A stretch of 64,000 nucleotides of DNA from Hypomesus transpacificus (taxonomy: Eukaryota; Chordata; Actinopteri; Osmeriformes; Osmeridae), in the NCBI RefSeq assembly GCF_021917145.1, contig NW_025813792.1:1-64000 (forward strand). Reading direction: 5' to 3'. The notes beneath the pieces were generated by a model that worked only from the letters and a program-made list of their open reading frames with translations, was not told the DNA's origin and did no database searches. Shown piece by piece: positions 48,711-60,991 of the stretch. The translations under genes were made by a program, and so were the position numbers. Each line of letters opens with the position of its first letter. Position 1 is the first letter of the stretch.

Positions 48711-48949
48711 AGCCCCCCCCATGTTGCTGTGATGGACAAACAACACCATGAACAGAATGTCATGGCCAACAACAAGAATCTCCCCCCAGCCAATGAGGGA
48801 TGTCATCCCCAGACCAAGAATCTTCCCCTAGCCAATGAGGGAGAAGATCCACCCATAGAGAGGAGTTAGACAGAGCCTTTCAAGTGAAGCACCTGTAGGA
48901 TGTATCAAGACTGTATATTTGTGTAAAAATTACTTTAGGGATTGCTTGA

Positions 48950-49180
48950 TGTGCCTGTGTTCTGCACCTCTCTTTCAGTAACCGTCTCTGGAGGAGGGGT
49001 TCCCTCACTGAATTGCTCCTCCCAAGGTTTCCTCAATTTTTTTCTCCTCTTGTGAGTTTTTCTGGGAGTTTTTGTCTTTCTTTAAGGTTTAGGTTGGTTG
49101 AAGGGCAGTTCTATGGCGTATGTGAAGCCCTCTGTGACTTTGCTTGTAAGAAGGGCTATACAAATATTGATTTGACTTGA
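48950..49180 (+). repeat. dispersed teleost repeat
   Basis: Contains CTCCCAAGGTTTCCTC, GGGAGTTTTTGTC and the ending GAAGGGCTATACAAATATTG, resembling a common repeat found at many teleost loci. The family name is not assigned. Confidence 0.55.
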
Positions 49181-49607
49181 TATAAGTCAGAGCTTTAAAA
49201 AACAACCAATGGAGTGCTTTTAAACCGCTCAAATATGAGTTTGTTCGATCATTCAGTATCTGAAATTAAGGACTAATGATAATGAACCAAGAAGATGCCA
49301 CAGCATACATACAGCAGATGTTCCTAATTTAACATGAGGAATCTGGCGTTGTGGCAAGATGCAACATGTTGTGTGATGTGTGCATTATAAATGTTGATCA
49401 CATCTCCATAGTAATGTATTCAGGCAGTCCCCCTTTGTCCCATACTACCACCAGATGATCTCATGACTCACATCTCCCCCAAAAGTCGGTCAATAACACT
49501 TATCCCGCCTTCCATTCTTTTGTGTGGAAATCAGCTAATATTATATTGAAATGTTTATGGGTTCATCATCAGCTCCGCCTCTCTGTCAGCATGTCACTGT
49601 GTGTGAA

Positions 49608-49740
49608 TAGGTGTGTTCGACTTCATGCAGCGCCGACAGCCGTCTGCAGACAGCTGACTTGAAGCAGCCAATGGCGATCACTGCTTCAAGTCAGCCAGCT
49701 GCAGCTGGCTGTTAGCACCGCATGAAGTCGAACACACCTA
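49608..49740. mobile_element. 133-bp foldback MITE-like element
   Basis: The ends TAGGTGTGTTCGACTTCATG and CATGAAGTCGAACACACCTA are perfect inverted repeats of 21 bp (with the next base). An inner pair, GCTGACTTGAAGCA and TGCTTCAAGTCAGC, extends the foldback. There is no coding capacity. A TA target duplication is possible because both ends begin or end in TA. Confidence 0.75.
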
Positions 49741-49869
49741 ATAAGAAGCAAAACATGGCACGCGTTTGAGTTTTTTTTTATTAGTTACAAAAAAACCATT
49801 GTCATACAACAAGAAATAACTCACTTTTTGGGGTGAAAAGGGTCATAGTTCAGATATAAATATGTGCCA

Positions 49870-50530
49870 GATATTTGGCACATAAATAATAACCAAAAGA
49901 AGCCAACAATGTGCATATAATACTGGATCATACACTCAAGGCAACATTTGAATGACCAGTGTTTCTCCTACCATTACCCCCCGCCACCCCTGGAAGGTCA
50001 AGTTAATAAAAACATTAATAAATAAAAAACTATTTATTTGTATTTATTTTTTTATAGTGCCCAATCACAAAATAAGTAATTTAAGGTTACCTTTCCAATA
50101 AAACAGGTCTATAGCTTGCTATTATGCCTTATGTTATGTACACAACGGCATGTCATTTCTGTCTGTACATGGTCACCACCCCTTAAAACAAGGAATATAT
50201 TAAACAAGTTTACATTAAATTACATTTTCTCACTAAAAAGTATAATACAAAGTGTTCTAAAACAAACAATGTTGACATTGTTAGCAAACAAAATGGTAAA
50301 ACAAAAAATCCCAATACTGAAATAATGGAATATCAATTATGTTCTTTTTTTCACACTAGTCTGAAAATACCGTATGTACAATAACAAAAACACACTTCTG
50401 GCAGTTATCTGAAATAGTGAATGAAAATATATGTAAAACATTAACAAGTCTTGTGTTCTGGCAAAGTCATGTACACTGATAAAGAGATACACAATGTCAA
50501 AGCACTGGCCCCTGGCAGTATCAGATCATG
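49870..50530. repeat. slc6a16 downstream flank, partner of 47440-47775
   Basis: AT-rich DNA downstream of the slc6a16 stop codon, probably 3' UTR or just beyond. The landmarks shared with the left copy are in the same order but more widely spaced. Confidence 0.6.
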
Positions 50531-51213
50531 GCACAATGTTTAAGCTGGCAAGGAAGAGGTAGGTTTAATCAACACATGTTGATAGTTGAAAACTGTTTCC
50601 AACAGTAAAGATCAAGATGTTAAGATCAGTCCTTTTAGAAAAGACACATTGATTCAAACCATCTCTTCTCAGAGAGGTACCTATGTAGGTTACAGAATTC
50701 AAACAAACACAAAAAAACTCCCATAACTAATGTCATCTTCAGTTTTTTTGTACATTGACAAATATTGTGACCCACAGTAGCTGAATAAAACAAATTAAAA
50801 TCATCTCACATCAATTGGCAAGCTAAAGATCAGAGACGTAGGCATACATTTTTTTTGCCTTGATGCATGTGTGACCGTCCAATGGCACAATTTGTATTCT
50901 CTGGTTTCTTCCTGGTTCACCATTATTTGTTCTTGATACCAAATGCTGAATAAGTGTGCAAATTCACATTTGAGGAATTTAGAATAGTTCGAATTATAGT
51001 ATCGTTTTTCTTTCTTGGCTTTTTTTCCCTTACAGAAACACAGAATCAGCAGAGCAAAGGCTCTGTCTAACTCCTCTCTATGGGTGGATCTTCTCCCTCA
51101 TTGGCTAGGGGGAAGATTCTTGGTCTGGGGATGACATCCCTCATTGGCTGGGGGGAGATTCTTGTTCTTGGCCATGACATTCTGTTCATGGTGTTTGTCC
51201 ATCACAGCAACAT

Positions 51214-51239
51214 GGGGGGGGGGGGGGGGGGGGGGGGGG
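51214..51239 (+). repeat. 26-bp G homopolymer
   Basis: Pure G run directly after the slc6a16 stop codon (a C run in the transcript). The duplicated copy has only 8 C at the same place, so this run has expanded or contracted since duplication, or is an assembly artefact. Confidence 0.95.
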
Positions 51240-51241
51240 CT

Positions 51242-54200
51242 CTACTCCATGGCACACCTGCTGTAGGTGACTGCCTCTCTGTCTCTGTCTCGCTGCTTGG
51301 CTCTGCTCCTCAGCGTGGCGTGCAGGTAGCCCAGCAGGACGGGCATGATGGCAAACAGGATGAGGCCAGACAGGACGACGATGGCCCAGTCTGGGTACTC
51401 CAGAGTCACCTCGGTCGCCTGAGGAGAACAGACAAAGGACACCATCATCTCAATATCACTGATCCAGTGGTTTCATATGATCATAAAACATTGGCTGGAT
51501 TATGGTTTCCAATTACAATAGTAATGTGTTTAAGATTACGGGGAATTCTCATTATTCAATTATATTAGATGTGCTGCTGTTGACTTTGGGACAGTACAGT
51601 ACAGTACATTATAGGGAGTGACTTGGCGCAATAAAATAAGAAATTGAGGGAAAACCAAGGTCAAACTTGAGGCCCCAAACTGAGCAGGTCTCTGTACCGT
51701 GGTGTGGTTCCAGGCGGTGTAGGTGGGCCGGCTGATGACCATGGTCACGAGGCTGGCAGCCAGAAGGCCCAGCATGGCCAGCAGGCACACATACTTCCAC
51801 AGGTACTTGTACACCACATGGGGGCGCCAGCCCAGCATCTTCTCAATGTCGTTGAGGAACCTGGAATTCACATACACACACACGAACCACAGAAAATATA
51901 TTCAAACTGTTGAAGAGGAAACCTCATACAGAAACCCTTTTGTGAATTGTTTCATGCACTTAAAAACTATTCTAAGATTATTAATGGCAAATCTTGTGAT
52001 ATTACTGTTTTCCTTCTTGATAATTTATAGAGGCACTATGCGGGTAGGACATCAATCTTGAGTGCTCACCGATCGGCTCCGTACAGCCAGGAAACACTGA
52101 ACGTCTCAAACACGACCACAATGATGAGAGGCAGGGTGGCAGAGTAATCGTCTAACATCATGACAAAGTAGTTCCCACAGCGCTGGGTGAAGACGAGGCC
52201 AAACAGGAAACCAGTCACGCAGCCGAACACTGAGGAGAAGCGTTAAACACCCAGTTACACAACTACACACACCACACCAAGATAACCAGGCACATAGAAC
52301 TACTAAAAAGACGTCCAAAAAATCAGAAAACAAATCCAAAACCTATAGTTTGGAGTTGTCTTTTCAAACTTAAGGTCGAGTTGAGCTTTGAACATGCACA
52401 CACACACATGCCCGTCCACTCGCAGTCACACACACACGTTACCTGTGAGTTTAGTCTTGTTGTTGGAAAGGGTTTTGAAGTTGTCTGTGAGGGGCGCCAG
52501 GATGCCCTCCATGGTGCCGAACATGGTGCTGAGGCCCAGGTTGAGCAACATGAGGAAGAACAGGGCCGACCAGAAGGGACTGCCTGGAAACAGAGACATG
52601 GCCTCGGTGAACGCTATGAAGGCCAGACCGGTCCCCTGCACACCCTGATGGAGGGAGAGAGAGAGACAGAGAAAGAGTACAGAGAGAGAGACCTTGACAC
52701 ATTGAAATGGGTTGTCAGAGAAGACTGGGGTGCACTGGTTAACAAATCAAGAAGTAAACCAGTGACTCGGGACACAGCTCAGAAAGAGAGTGGGGAGACA
52801 AGGGGGTTGGGGAGACAAGGGGTTGGGGAGACAAGGGGGTTGGGGAGACAAGAAAAAAAAGTAACCCTAAAATGGGGCAAAGCCCTTACCGTGCTCATCT
52901 CCTTCTCCAGGCTGCAGTCTGAGAGGTTGCCAGGAGCCTGGGCTCCGTGGGCGCTGTACCAACCAGAGTACTCCTCCAGGGACACCATCTCTGGAGCGGA
53001 CATGTTGAAGCTGGGCCACAGGCTCTCGTCCAACCCGTGCTCAGACAGCCTCCTCACATTCCTAGGTAGAAGAGCAGACAGGAGGTCTGAGTGGACGATG
53101 AGTGTGAAGGTCCAAGTTGACTTGTTGTCTAAGATGTAAGGCTGGACGAAATGGCCCAAGATGTTACCGTAATATGATTTTAAAAATTAATTTTCATGAT
53201 CGGGCCTATATATTTAATAACATGAATGCTCAGTTTACAGTTACTCGTATTCTCCAAAAGGACAGAACTCAAGAAGAAACCAGAAGGTTAATTTGTATGT
53301 TTACCATGGCTATCAACCCTACTCCCAACTGGCACAGGTTATAAATAAAGTTGGGTGGGATCATTCAGCTTGTCTTATCACTCATCAGCCAGTCCACTAC
53401 TTAAACATAGATTACCAGTTATGGTCATAAGCTCCAGTAGGGGTGTTAAATGATTACATGTGACTCGGTGGCACAAGACCCAGACAAAGCGAGAGAGCGA
53501 TTTGGAAGATATCAAAAACTTGGCCCTTCCTTGTGTAAACACGAACACACCTGGCGACACACTGCAAGGCAAACGTCTTGGCTCGGAACCCCAGCACTGC
53601 AAACACCACGAGAGAGGCCAGGACGGAGGTGAGGAAGTTGATGGCGGAGACGGTGAAGGCATCGCGGTGACAGTTGTTGTTCTTGGGGTTGTAGGAGGAG
53701 TAGGCGATGACCGAGCCGAAGCCTAGACCCAGGGCAAAAAACACCTGCGTAGCTGCCTGGCGCCACACCTGCACGTCGCCCCAGATCTTCAGCTGCAACG
53801 CCGCCACACACACACGTAAGAAGATGATGGTGCTGGGGCAGGTGGGACTCGGAGTCCATCATGTTTAGTAGCCACAATGTCCAAAATGTTATCTGCTTTT
53901 TTCAACAGCAGCTGAACTTGAGATGGTAAAGCAGTACTTAGACAGCTTCCTCATACTATACTCTATGCATCACATTGAAAATAGTTCCCTTCCATCTGTT
54001 CCCATTACTCTCTCTTTCAGTCAGGTAGAGCAGTAGTGGGTGGCGGTACCTTGGGGTAGAACATGTATTTGATGCCGTCGGTGGCTCCGTCCAATAGCAG
54101 CCCTCGGATGAGGAAGCACAGAAGCACCACGTAGGGGAACACAGAGGAGAAGTACATCACCTGGAGAGACAGCAAAACAAGCCCAAGTTAGGCAGCTATG

Positions 54201-56047
54201 TTAGCCACTGAGTCCATATTAGCCACTAAGGACCTGTGTGATCGGAGTGTGTGGTCATGCTGGGGTACAACTTTTTACGAAGTTTGTCTCTTTATACAGC
54301 TTTTATTAATAGGAATTAGGAAATAGGACAGGAGGTCCTAGGCCAATGGCAACTGTTTGAGATGGCCACATGAAGGTCATGTTAAAACACCCCAATTTCT
54401 TAAACCTGGTCATTATCTTCATGACTTAGTCAAAACAGGTCTGTGATCCTGCCTCCCACCGACACACTCACCCCACATTCCCAGAGCACAAAACCCCCCA
54501 CCACGCACGCACACACACCCCCAGACTGGGCCAAGCAGACCCAGAACAGACGGTACCTTTGCGGAGGACTTGATGCCCTTGAACATGCCCAAGCACACAA
54601 TGGTCCAGGCCCCCAGCAGACAGCAGGTAAGAACTGGGTTGAACTGGCCCGTCTCGTTGATGGAGTCCGTGGTGTCCAGAGCCTTCCGGAACCAGAAGTA
54701 TGTGGTGGGCGAGCTGGCAGCACACTCCGGCACTGGAGACAGATGAGGAACAGCAGGTTTATACAGGCTGAAGTCCTGTCAGCTTTGTCTAGATGATTCT
54801 TCAGCAGCAACCCTCAGGCTTGAAACATAAAACCTAAAACAAGCTTAATATCGGTTCTTATTCAATATATTAATTTCTGTTGAGATATATATTACTCTTT
54901 TCTATATAGATTCCCCATTGCCTCGGGCACAGATCAGGTGGCAGGGGTGTAGTAGTAACAGTAGAGGTTCAGTCAGAGATTCACCCAGCAGCAGCCTGGA
55001 TGTGCAGCGAGGGTTTACCTGTAGTGTTACCCTGCTGAGGACACTGCTCCCAGGGCAGGGGGTACTGGAAGGAGTTCCCCAGGTAGAACAGGCTCCAGCC
55101 AATGATCACATTGTAATAAAGAGCTACGAAGAAGCACACCTGAGGGGGAAAGACGGGTTGTAACAGGGTTTAGCTACAGCGCTGAATGTAAACAAATGAT
55201 GCCAGGCAGGGAAAACTACTAGACACAGTTGGTTCAGGTCTCCAACCTTGGGTTTGTTGTGTTTGAATGGGTGAGCCGTGTTTTTACGACCGTTTTCTCA
55301 GGCTGCATAAAAACAACCAATGCCTGATAACAAGGAAACGGAAGTAGCCAATCAGTGGGGCGTGTCCTACTTACCACACAGCTGGAGTAGCCAATCCCTG
55401 AGAGTTTGGGTGAGATGTGTTTCCACACCCCGATGCTGCCCTGTCTGATGGACTGGCCGGCCGCCAGCTCTAAGAAGAACAGAGGGATCCCCATGACGAC
55501 CATGAGCAGCACGTAGAGGAGGAGGAAGGCTCCTGAGAGGCGCAGGGAGATCAGGGGGAGCTGATGATTACACTCATTTGGATTAGCTCAGTGGCTGAGC
55601 ATTTGACTACAGATCGGAAGTTTGCAGGTTCAAATCCCCCTTCATCCCTCTTACCCTATACTGCTCAGGATATAAACATCTGCAAAATGATACATCCACA
55701 TAAAATCTATACATATAATGATGGAAACCCAATATGTTGTTCTTTCATGGCAGTTACATTACACATTAATTTCTCATTTAGATGATTGATAAGGATAATA
55801 TCTAGTTGAGGGTCAACTCACCTCCTCCATTCTGATGGCAGAGGTAGGGGAATCTCCAGACGTTTCCAAGACCAACGCTGAAGCCCACCTGAGCTAGAAA
55901 ATACTCCATTTTACTGTCCCACCCATCTCTGGCAGGGGGCTCTGTCGAGCTGAGCTCGAAGCTCTCAGCAGAGGGACTGCCAAGTTGGGACTCTGGTAAA
56001 TCAGACAGGTCACCGTCAGCGGGCAATGCCAGCTTCTCTCTCTCCAT
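51242..56047 (-). CDS. slc6a16: slc6a16-type sodium-dependent neurotransmitter-family transporter, complete
   Basis: Twelve-helix SLC6 transporter of the NTT4/SLC6A15/SLC6A17 branch; relatives move neutral amino acids, but the SLC6A16 substrate is unknown. Coding exons: 55822-56047, 55375-55532, 55019-55139, 54557-54732, 54050-54160, 53551-53792, 52890-53061, 52443-52644, 52070-52229, 51698-51860 and 51242-51418. They join to 635 residues without a break. TM1 carries [19 protein letters not shown] (52-70) and NGGGAFLLLY. Further signatures are [111 protein letters not shown] and [18 protein letters not shown]. The loop between TM3 and TM4 has an N-glycosylation motif (NTT). The symbol rests on family resemblance plus linkage to slc17a7, as in human. 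The start ATG directly follows a splice acceptor, so a 5' UTR exon lies upstream. Confidence 0.93.
52795..52852 (+). repeat. short minisatellite (GGGGAGACAAGGGGGTT unit)
   Basis: Three to four 18-19 bp units in slc6a16 intron 7 (between the exons at 52890 and 52644), about 40 bp past the donor. Confidence 0.9.
55580..55690 (+). mobile_element. tRNA-Cys-derived SINE fragment
   Basis: The head GATTAGCTCAGTGGCTGAGC, then ATTTGACTACAGATC and GCAGGTTCAAATCC, resembles tRNA-Cys with A- and B-boxes. The anticodon position reads ACA rather than GCA and the acceptor stem does not pair. It lies in slc6a16 intron 1, antisense to the gene. Confidence 0.65.
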
Positions 56048-56350
56048 CTGTTGGAACGTAAGAATCGAGTGAATCGGTGTAGCCTACATTATATACATCA
56101 CTCAAATAAAGATGGCAAGGTTAGAGGGGTGGTTGCGTGACTATTTTGACGTTTAATTTCAATTTGGATTGGAAATTGACATTTTTGGAGTAACACTGAC
56201 TGGCTGTGCTCCACAAAGGAACCGCTTTGTTTGACCAAGTAACGTGTGTACACCCAATTAGTGGTTCAAGCTCAGCTCGTTAGTTAAAAGACCACACTGC
56301 CCTGGCTCATAGTGAATACCAGTTATTGTTACCGAAAAGTCATTGTTGCG

Positions 56351-56404
56351 GTTCCCATCGCATCGTCGTTAGTAGCTAGCTACTAACGACGATGCGATGG
56401 GAAC
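56351..56404. repeat. 54-bp perfect palindrome
   Basis: GTTCCCATCGCATCGTCGTT followed by AGTAGCT, then its exact reverse complement with no spacer (27 + 27 bp). It lies upstream of the slc6a16 start codon, inside the probable 5' UTR intron. Confidence 0.95.
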
Positions 56405-56544
56405 ACTATATAGTGCCTATCGAGCAATCTAAACTAGCCAACACTGTCTACCTAGTACCCTGTAAGATCCCTTCACACATCTAGCCCAATATATTAGCGT
56501 ATGTGACACAATTCTAATCCATTTTGATACGATACGACACTCAC

Positions 56545-56640
56545 CAGCAGAGGATTCTATCGCCAGCCACGTGGAGCACAGGGCAGGCTGTAAAGGGGTG
56601 TGTGGAGCAAAAGTAAACACACAGGGAAGTCGAAAGTATA
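56545..56640 (-). other. candidate slc6a16 5' UTR exon
   Basis: On the minus strand CTCTGCTG is followed by a strong donor, GTGAGTGT, at 56544. The acceptor TTCCAACAG just before the ATG at 56047 would receive it. The 5' limit is a guess. Confidence 0.35.
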
Positions 56641-56649
56641 TTTGTGTTA

Positions 56650-58680
56650 CCCGCCGCTACCTAAAATATAAACATATTTTGCTATGTGAACATCAAGCTC
56701 CTCCTTGGATACTATTCATTCATTGAAGCCAAACATCTCCCGACAAAGGCACGCCAGGCGTTTGAGCTCTGGGCACCAACGATGCTATTTCCTCAAAGAC
56801 TTCAACGACACGCCTGTGCTGTGATCTTTGGTTAACACAACGCAGGTTCTCTATTGGCTACCCATGCTCCGAAATTCTCTTTTTGTTGCGTGCAGAAATG
56901 GCAAGGCATCAATTTAAAATGAGATAGGCTAGGCTGAGCTAAATATCTTCTATTGTTCCACTACATGGTAACCGGTTAGGTGACTTTCTAACCAACATTA
57001 TTTCATTCAGTTTCGTAATATTATATATCAACTTTTATGTGAACTGTTCAACACTACTAAAGTGAAAAACAGTGAACACGCCCAGTTGCCCTTTGCTGGA
57101 ACGTCAAAAAACACTAAACACGTGGCAAGTTTCTGCCTGCCTATCAGTTGCATATAAACTTTATCGTTCGTGGATTTTAATGGAAAACACTACAAAGGCT
57201 GATGCAACAATCTAACGGTCTTACAGATGTTGCAATGGCCAAACCCGTGTCAAAGAATGAAGCAGAATTCTGGCACGAGAGACATGTCTCAAAAAATATA
57301 AAAAACATTTTGGGAAAAAGAAAAACACTAGATAATAACGGCGTCAAGAATGAATGAATAAATAAAAATAAGACACGAATGCAAAATATAAAGGTAGCCT
57401 ACTTCAAACTTGTAGCAATCATTGCCACGTTGAAGTCAAATAATTTATTGTACTGTATGGGCCGATTCATATGTCGGATACAATGGTCGGTGTATCTATA
57501 TTGTGAGAAAAGGGCAAGCATAGAATAAGTACACATAGCTACCTGATAGCACCAAACCAGACAAGTCCCTCCAGTACTATACTTTTGCTAAACAGTTTTG
57601 TCCCACAGGAACACTTGACTCCGCCTTAAAACCCTAGTGCCTTTTATTGAAGTAGAGGCTACCATAGAAACGTAATACTGTCCCATAAATATCATGACAA
57701 TGGTTTAAATGTCTTACCTTTAATGAATCCCATATATATCAGATGTTACTGAAACAGAAACAGTGTGTGTCAGACTTGTCTGCTTGGATTTGCATTGTTG
57801 TCTGTTCTCCACGGATTGATTACTTGCCCTTAATAGAATGTTCAAGTTCTAAGGAGCATAGTATGCCTATTCCTTCTGCTTATGTATTCACCAGTAGACT
57901 GACAAAAACATTGAACTATCTTGCCTGTGACATTATAAACTAGCTGACAGCAACCTTGCAATGCCGGTTAATGGCAGGGTGTTGGAGGTCAGGTTATACC
58001 AGGGGCATTCTGCAGCAGGTGTATTGTAACATGCTGTTGCTGCTCCATGTAGACAACATAAAGGAGGTAGGGAACTGAAGAAAGGTCGTTTACTGAGCTT
58101 CACCAAAAGTCCCTTTCAAAATGACTCAGAGGAGAACTCTGCATGGGGTCCTGGCAACTGATACTGTAATTACAGTACCTGTCCCATTTCGACACAGGGT
58201 GTTGGAGAAAGGGTGGCGTTTGTGTACACAAACTGAAACGGTGGTTGTATTTGTTTTCCAAATGTCACTGTGTACTTGGACCTGTTGATGAAACAGTTTG
58301 CAGAGGAGTGAAAGGGTTTCTCTGTGTGTGTATTTATGCTGCATCGTTAATGGCTCCCCAAGCAGGGTACTGGTAAACTTTCTGTTTGGGCTGGCAGAGT
58401 TGTTTGGGTTACTTGGGGAAATTAAATTACATGTACTTTTGGGAGGATAAAGTAAGCTAAATACCTAGAACACTTACATAGCATATAATGAGACAATAAT
58501 GTGTATTTTCAAATGTATTTGATAAACTATAACATTTGTCACAAAGCTGTGTGCATATTAGCTAATTTATCAGCTGGAAACACTGGCCTACTATACATTG
58601 ATATTAATATGTAATAATACTATATAAAAATACATTATGTATACATCCAGCTAGACAAGTACTGTGGGATTCAAGATGTG
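56650..58680. other. gap between slc6a16 and the vstm4 3' end
   Basis: AT-rich DNA without a recognised gene. It should contain the slc6a16 promoter. Confidence 0.45.
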
Positions 58681-58685
58681 TTCTT

Positions 58686-58691
58686 TTTATT
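58686..58691 (-). terminator. candidate polyadenylation signal of vstm4
   Basis: AATAAA on the minus strand, 2.3 kb after the vstm4 stop codon. The interval 58692-60991 would be its 3' UTR, including the GA array at 59290-59620. Confidence 0.4.
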
Positions 58692-59289
58692 GAACATTTG
58701 ATCCAGATCATTACAATAGTCCTTCAAATTAACATACACAGTCAATGTATTTTGTTCACATACAGTATAACAAACACAGTATAACAAACAAGACACATCC
58801 TGAATTTCAAATGTCTTTACGTGGATAACAAGCATTACTTTAATACATTTCCAATATTGATATTTCAATTATAAAAAACTGAAAAACAAGAATAAGACTA
58901 AACAAAAAAAACATGTGATCAGTGCCAAAATAATTATCTTTCAGATTCTAATACAGATACACAATTATTTTACATTTAAAATGTAGTTATTATAACATCT
59001 TTACAGGGTAAACTTTAAATTATCAGAATGTCTTTGACCTTAATGTTTACAAAAATGACAACAGGCTTCAGACATGTTTTGTAATGTTTCACAGTGTCAT
59101 GCCAAAACATGACAGCAGGGGGAGTACCAACACCAAGTCTGATTCTACAGACTGGATGTTGATTCATTCTCTTCCATGTCATTTTGGGATGTCTGACTCT
59201 GCCAGATGACAATGTCCTGAATGGGTCTGCTACCTTTTGGGGAGTGGGGAGGTCTGCTGCCTCTTCTATGCTGGGTTCAACTGACAGAA

Positions 59290-59348
59290 GGGAAGAAATA
59301 AGGAGAGAGAGACAGAGAGATATAGAGAGAGAGAGAGATAGAGAGAGG

Positions 59349-59380
<32 letters not shown>

Positions 59381-59386
59381 GGGAGA

Positions 59387-59462
<76 letters not shown>

Positions 59463-59479
59463 GGGAGAGAGAGGGAGAA

Positions 59480-59512
<33 letters not shown>

Positions 59513-59514
59513 GG

Positions 59515-59596
<82 letters not shown>

Positions 59597-59848
59597 GGGA
59601 GAAAGAGAGAGAGAGGAAAGAGACACAAGAAAAACAGACTAATAAAGAGGAAAGAGAGAGAGAGAAGAGAGAGACATGGAAAGAAAAGGGAGAAAGAGAG
59701 GAGAGAGGGAGTGGACGATAGACTGCGAGGAGAGCGAAGAGAAAGACTAGAAAGAGTAAAGAGAGAGGGAGAGATAGAAAGAGAGAGGAGTGCAAGAAGA
59801 AGGAGAAGGAGACGAGAGAGAGAAGGGAGAGGAAAAAGAGAGAATGGA

Positions 59849-59879
<31 letters not shown>

Positions 59880-59880
59880 G
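59290..59880. repeat. long compound (GA)n / GGGA array
   Basis: Purine-only tract of about 350 bp followed by about 250 bp of GA-rich DNA. It generates the long Ser/Leu-only and Arg/Glu-only frames seen here. Confidence 0.97.
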
Positions 59881-60991
59881 AGTGCCAGAGTTCACACAGA
59901 TGTTTCTTGTTAGTGGCCCGTGCAGCAGCCTCCCATTAAGTCGCCCTGTGGTCGGGAGGAGACTTGACTTTTCACAGTTTAAGAAAGTTTGGGATATTTC
60001 TTTCATCCCTGATGTCGCTTCAGTTGTTACAGAAGCAGGCATGCCTGCAGTCATGCGTGAAGGAAAAGTCCTTTTCCCCCTTATTAAGAACTTTCAATGC
60101 ATCTCAGTACAATTCTTTTGGAATGATCAAAACCCAGATCTTCACATATGATAGTGAGATAGGGTGGGGGAAGGGTAAAGCACGGTGCCGGTGTGTCTGG
60201 AGTTTGAGCTAGCTGTGAGAGAAAAAAATGGTTTTGATTCCCCACACTTTTCCATGTGTCAAATCCACGGTCGTTAAACAGAGCAATTTTACACACATTT
60301 TAAAGTCAGGAGGCCGTACCTCATCTCAGATGTTTGGTTGTTAAGATACTCTAGTCCAAACCTCAAGCCATATCACCCATGACTAGGAAGTCATGTTCTC
60401 ACACATAACAAGGTCAGCAAAGGCGTTGTGTTTGTCAAACGTTCGGACGAAACCAGGTTGCTACTTAGCTTTGTAACATTCCTTCATTTTGTAACATCGT
60501 TCAGTCTCAGCCACTGGCTCTGCGAGGCAGCTGTGTGGACCGATGCTTGTTGCTGTTGGCCCCAGATCAAAGCTTTAACAAGATGACAGGACCTTATTTA
60601 CCCAGGGTGGCAATGAGGATAATTGTTGCCTTAATGTCACCCTTCATAGATGCAGAAGTGAGACAGTATTCTGTACTGTAGCTGCAGAACATGACAGACT
60701 ATACATACAAGACTACTGAGGGGCAGACTTGTTTTTCAAAAAAGGTAACAAGAACATATTATCTATCTTGTGCAGTAAGATCATAAGTACGATCTGACAC
60801 GTTTGCATCAACAAAACATTTGACAAATGATCTCATTTCATTTTGGGCTTTGTGAAATGTCCGTCACAGAATCATTGACACAAAATAAAATTATAATGGA
60901 CTGGATATAAATAGACACTTTTGTACATATATCTATACAACATACATATAAGCACGGTGATAGTGGTGTGTGTAGGTGTGTGTTTGTGTGT

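Noticed and set aside
55580..55650. Functional tRNA-Cys gene
   Set aside because: The anticodon position is changed and the acceptor stem does not pair; it looks like a SINE head.
59015..60054. 200-260 residue Ser/Leu frames
   Set aside because: Translation of the (GA)n array downstream of vstm4.
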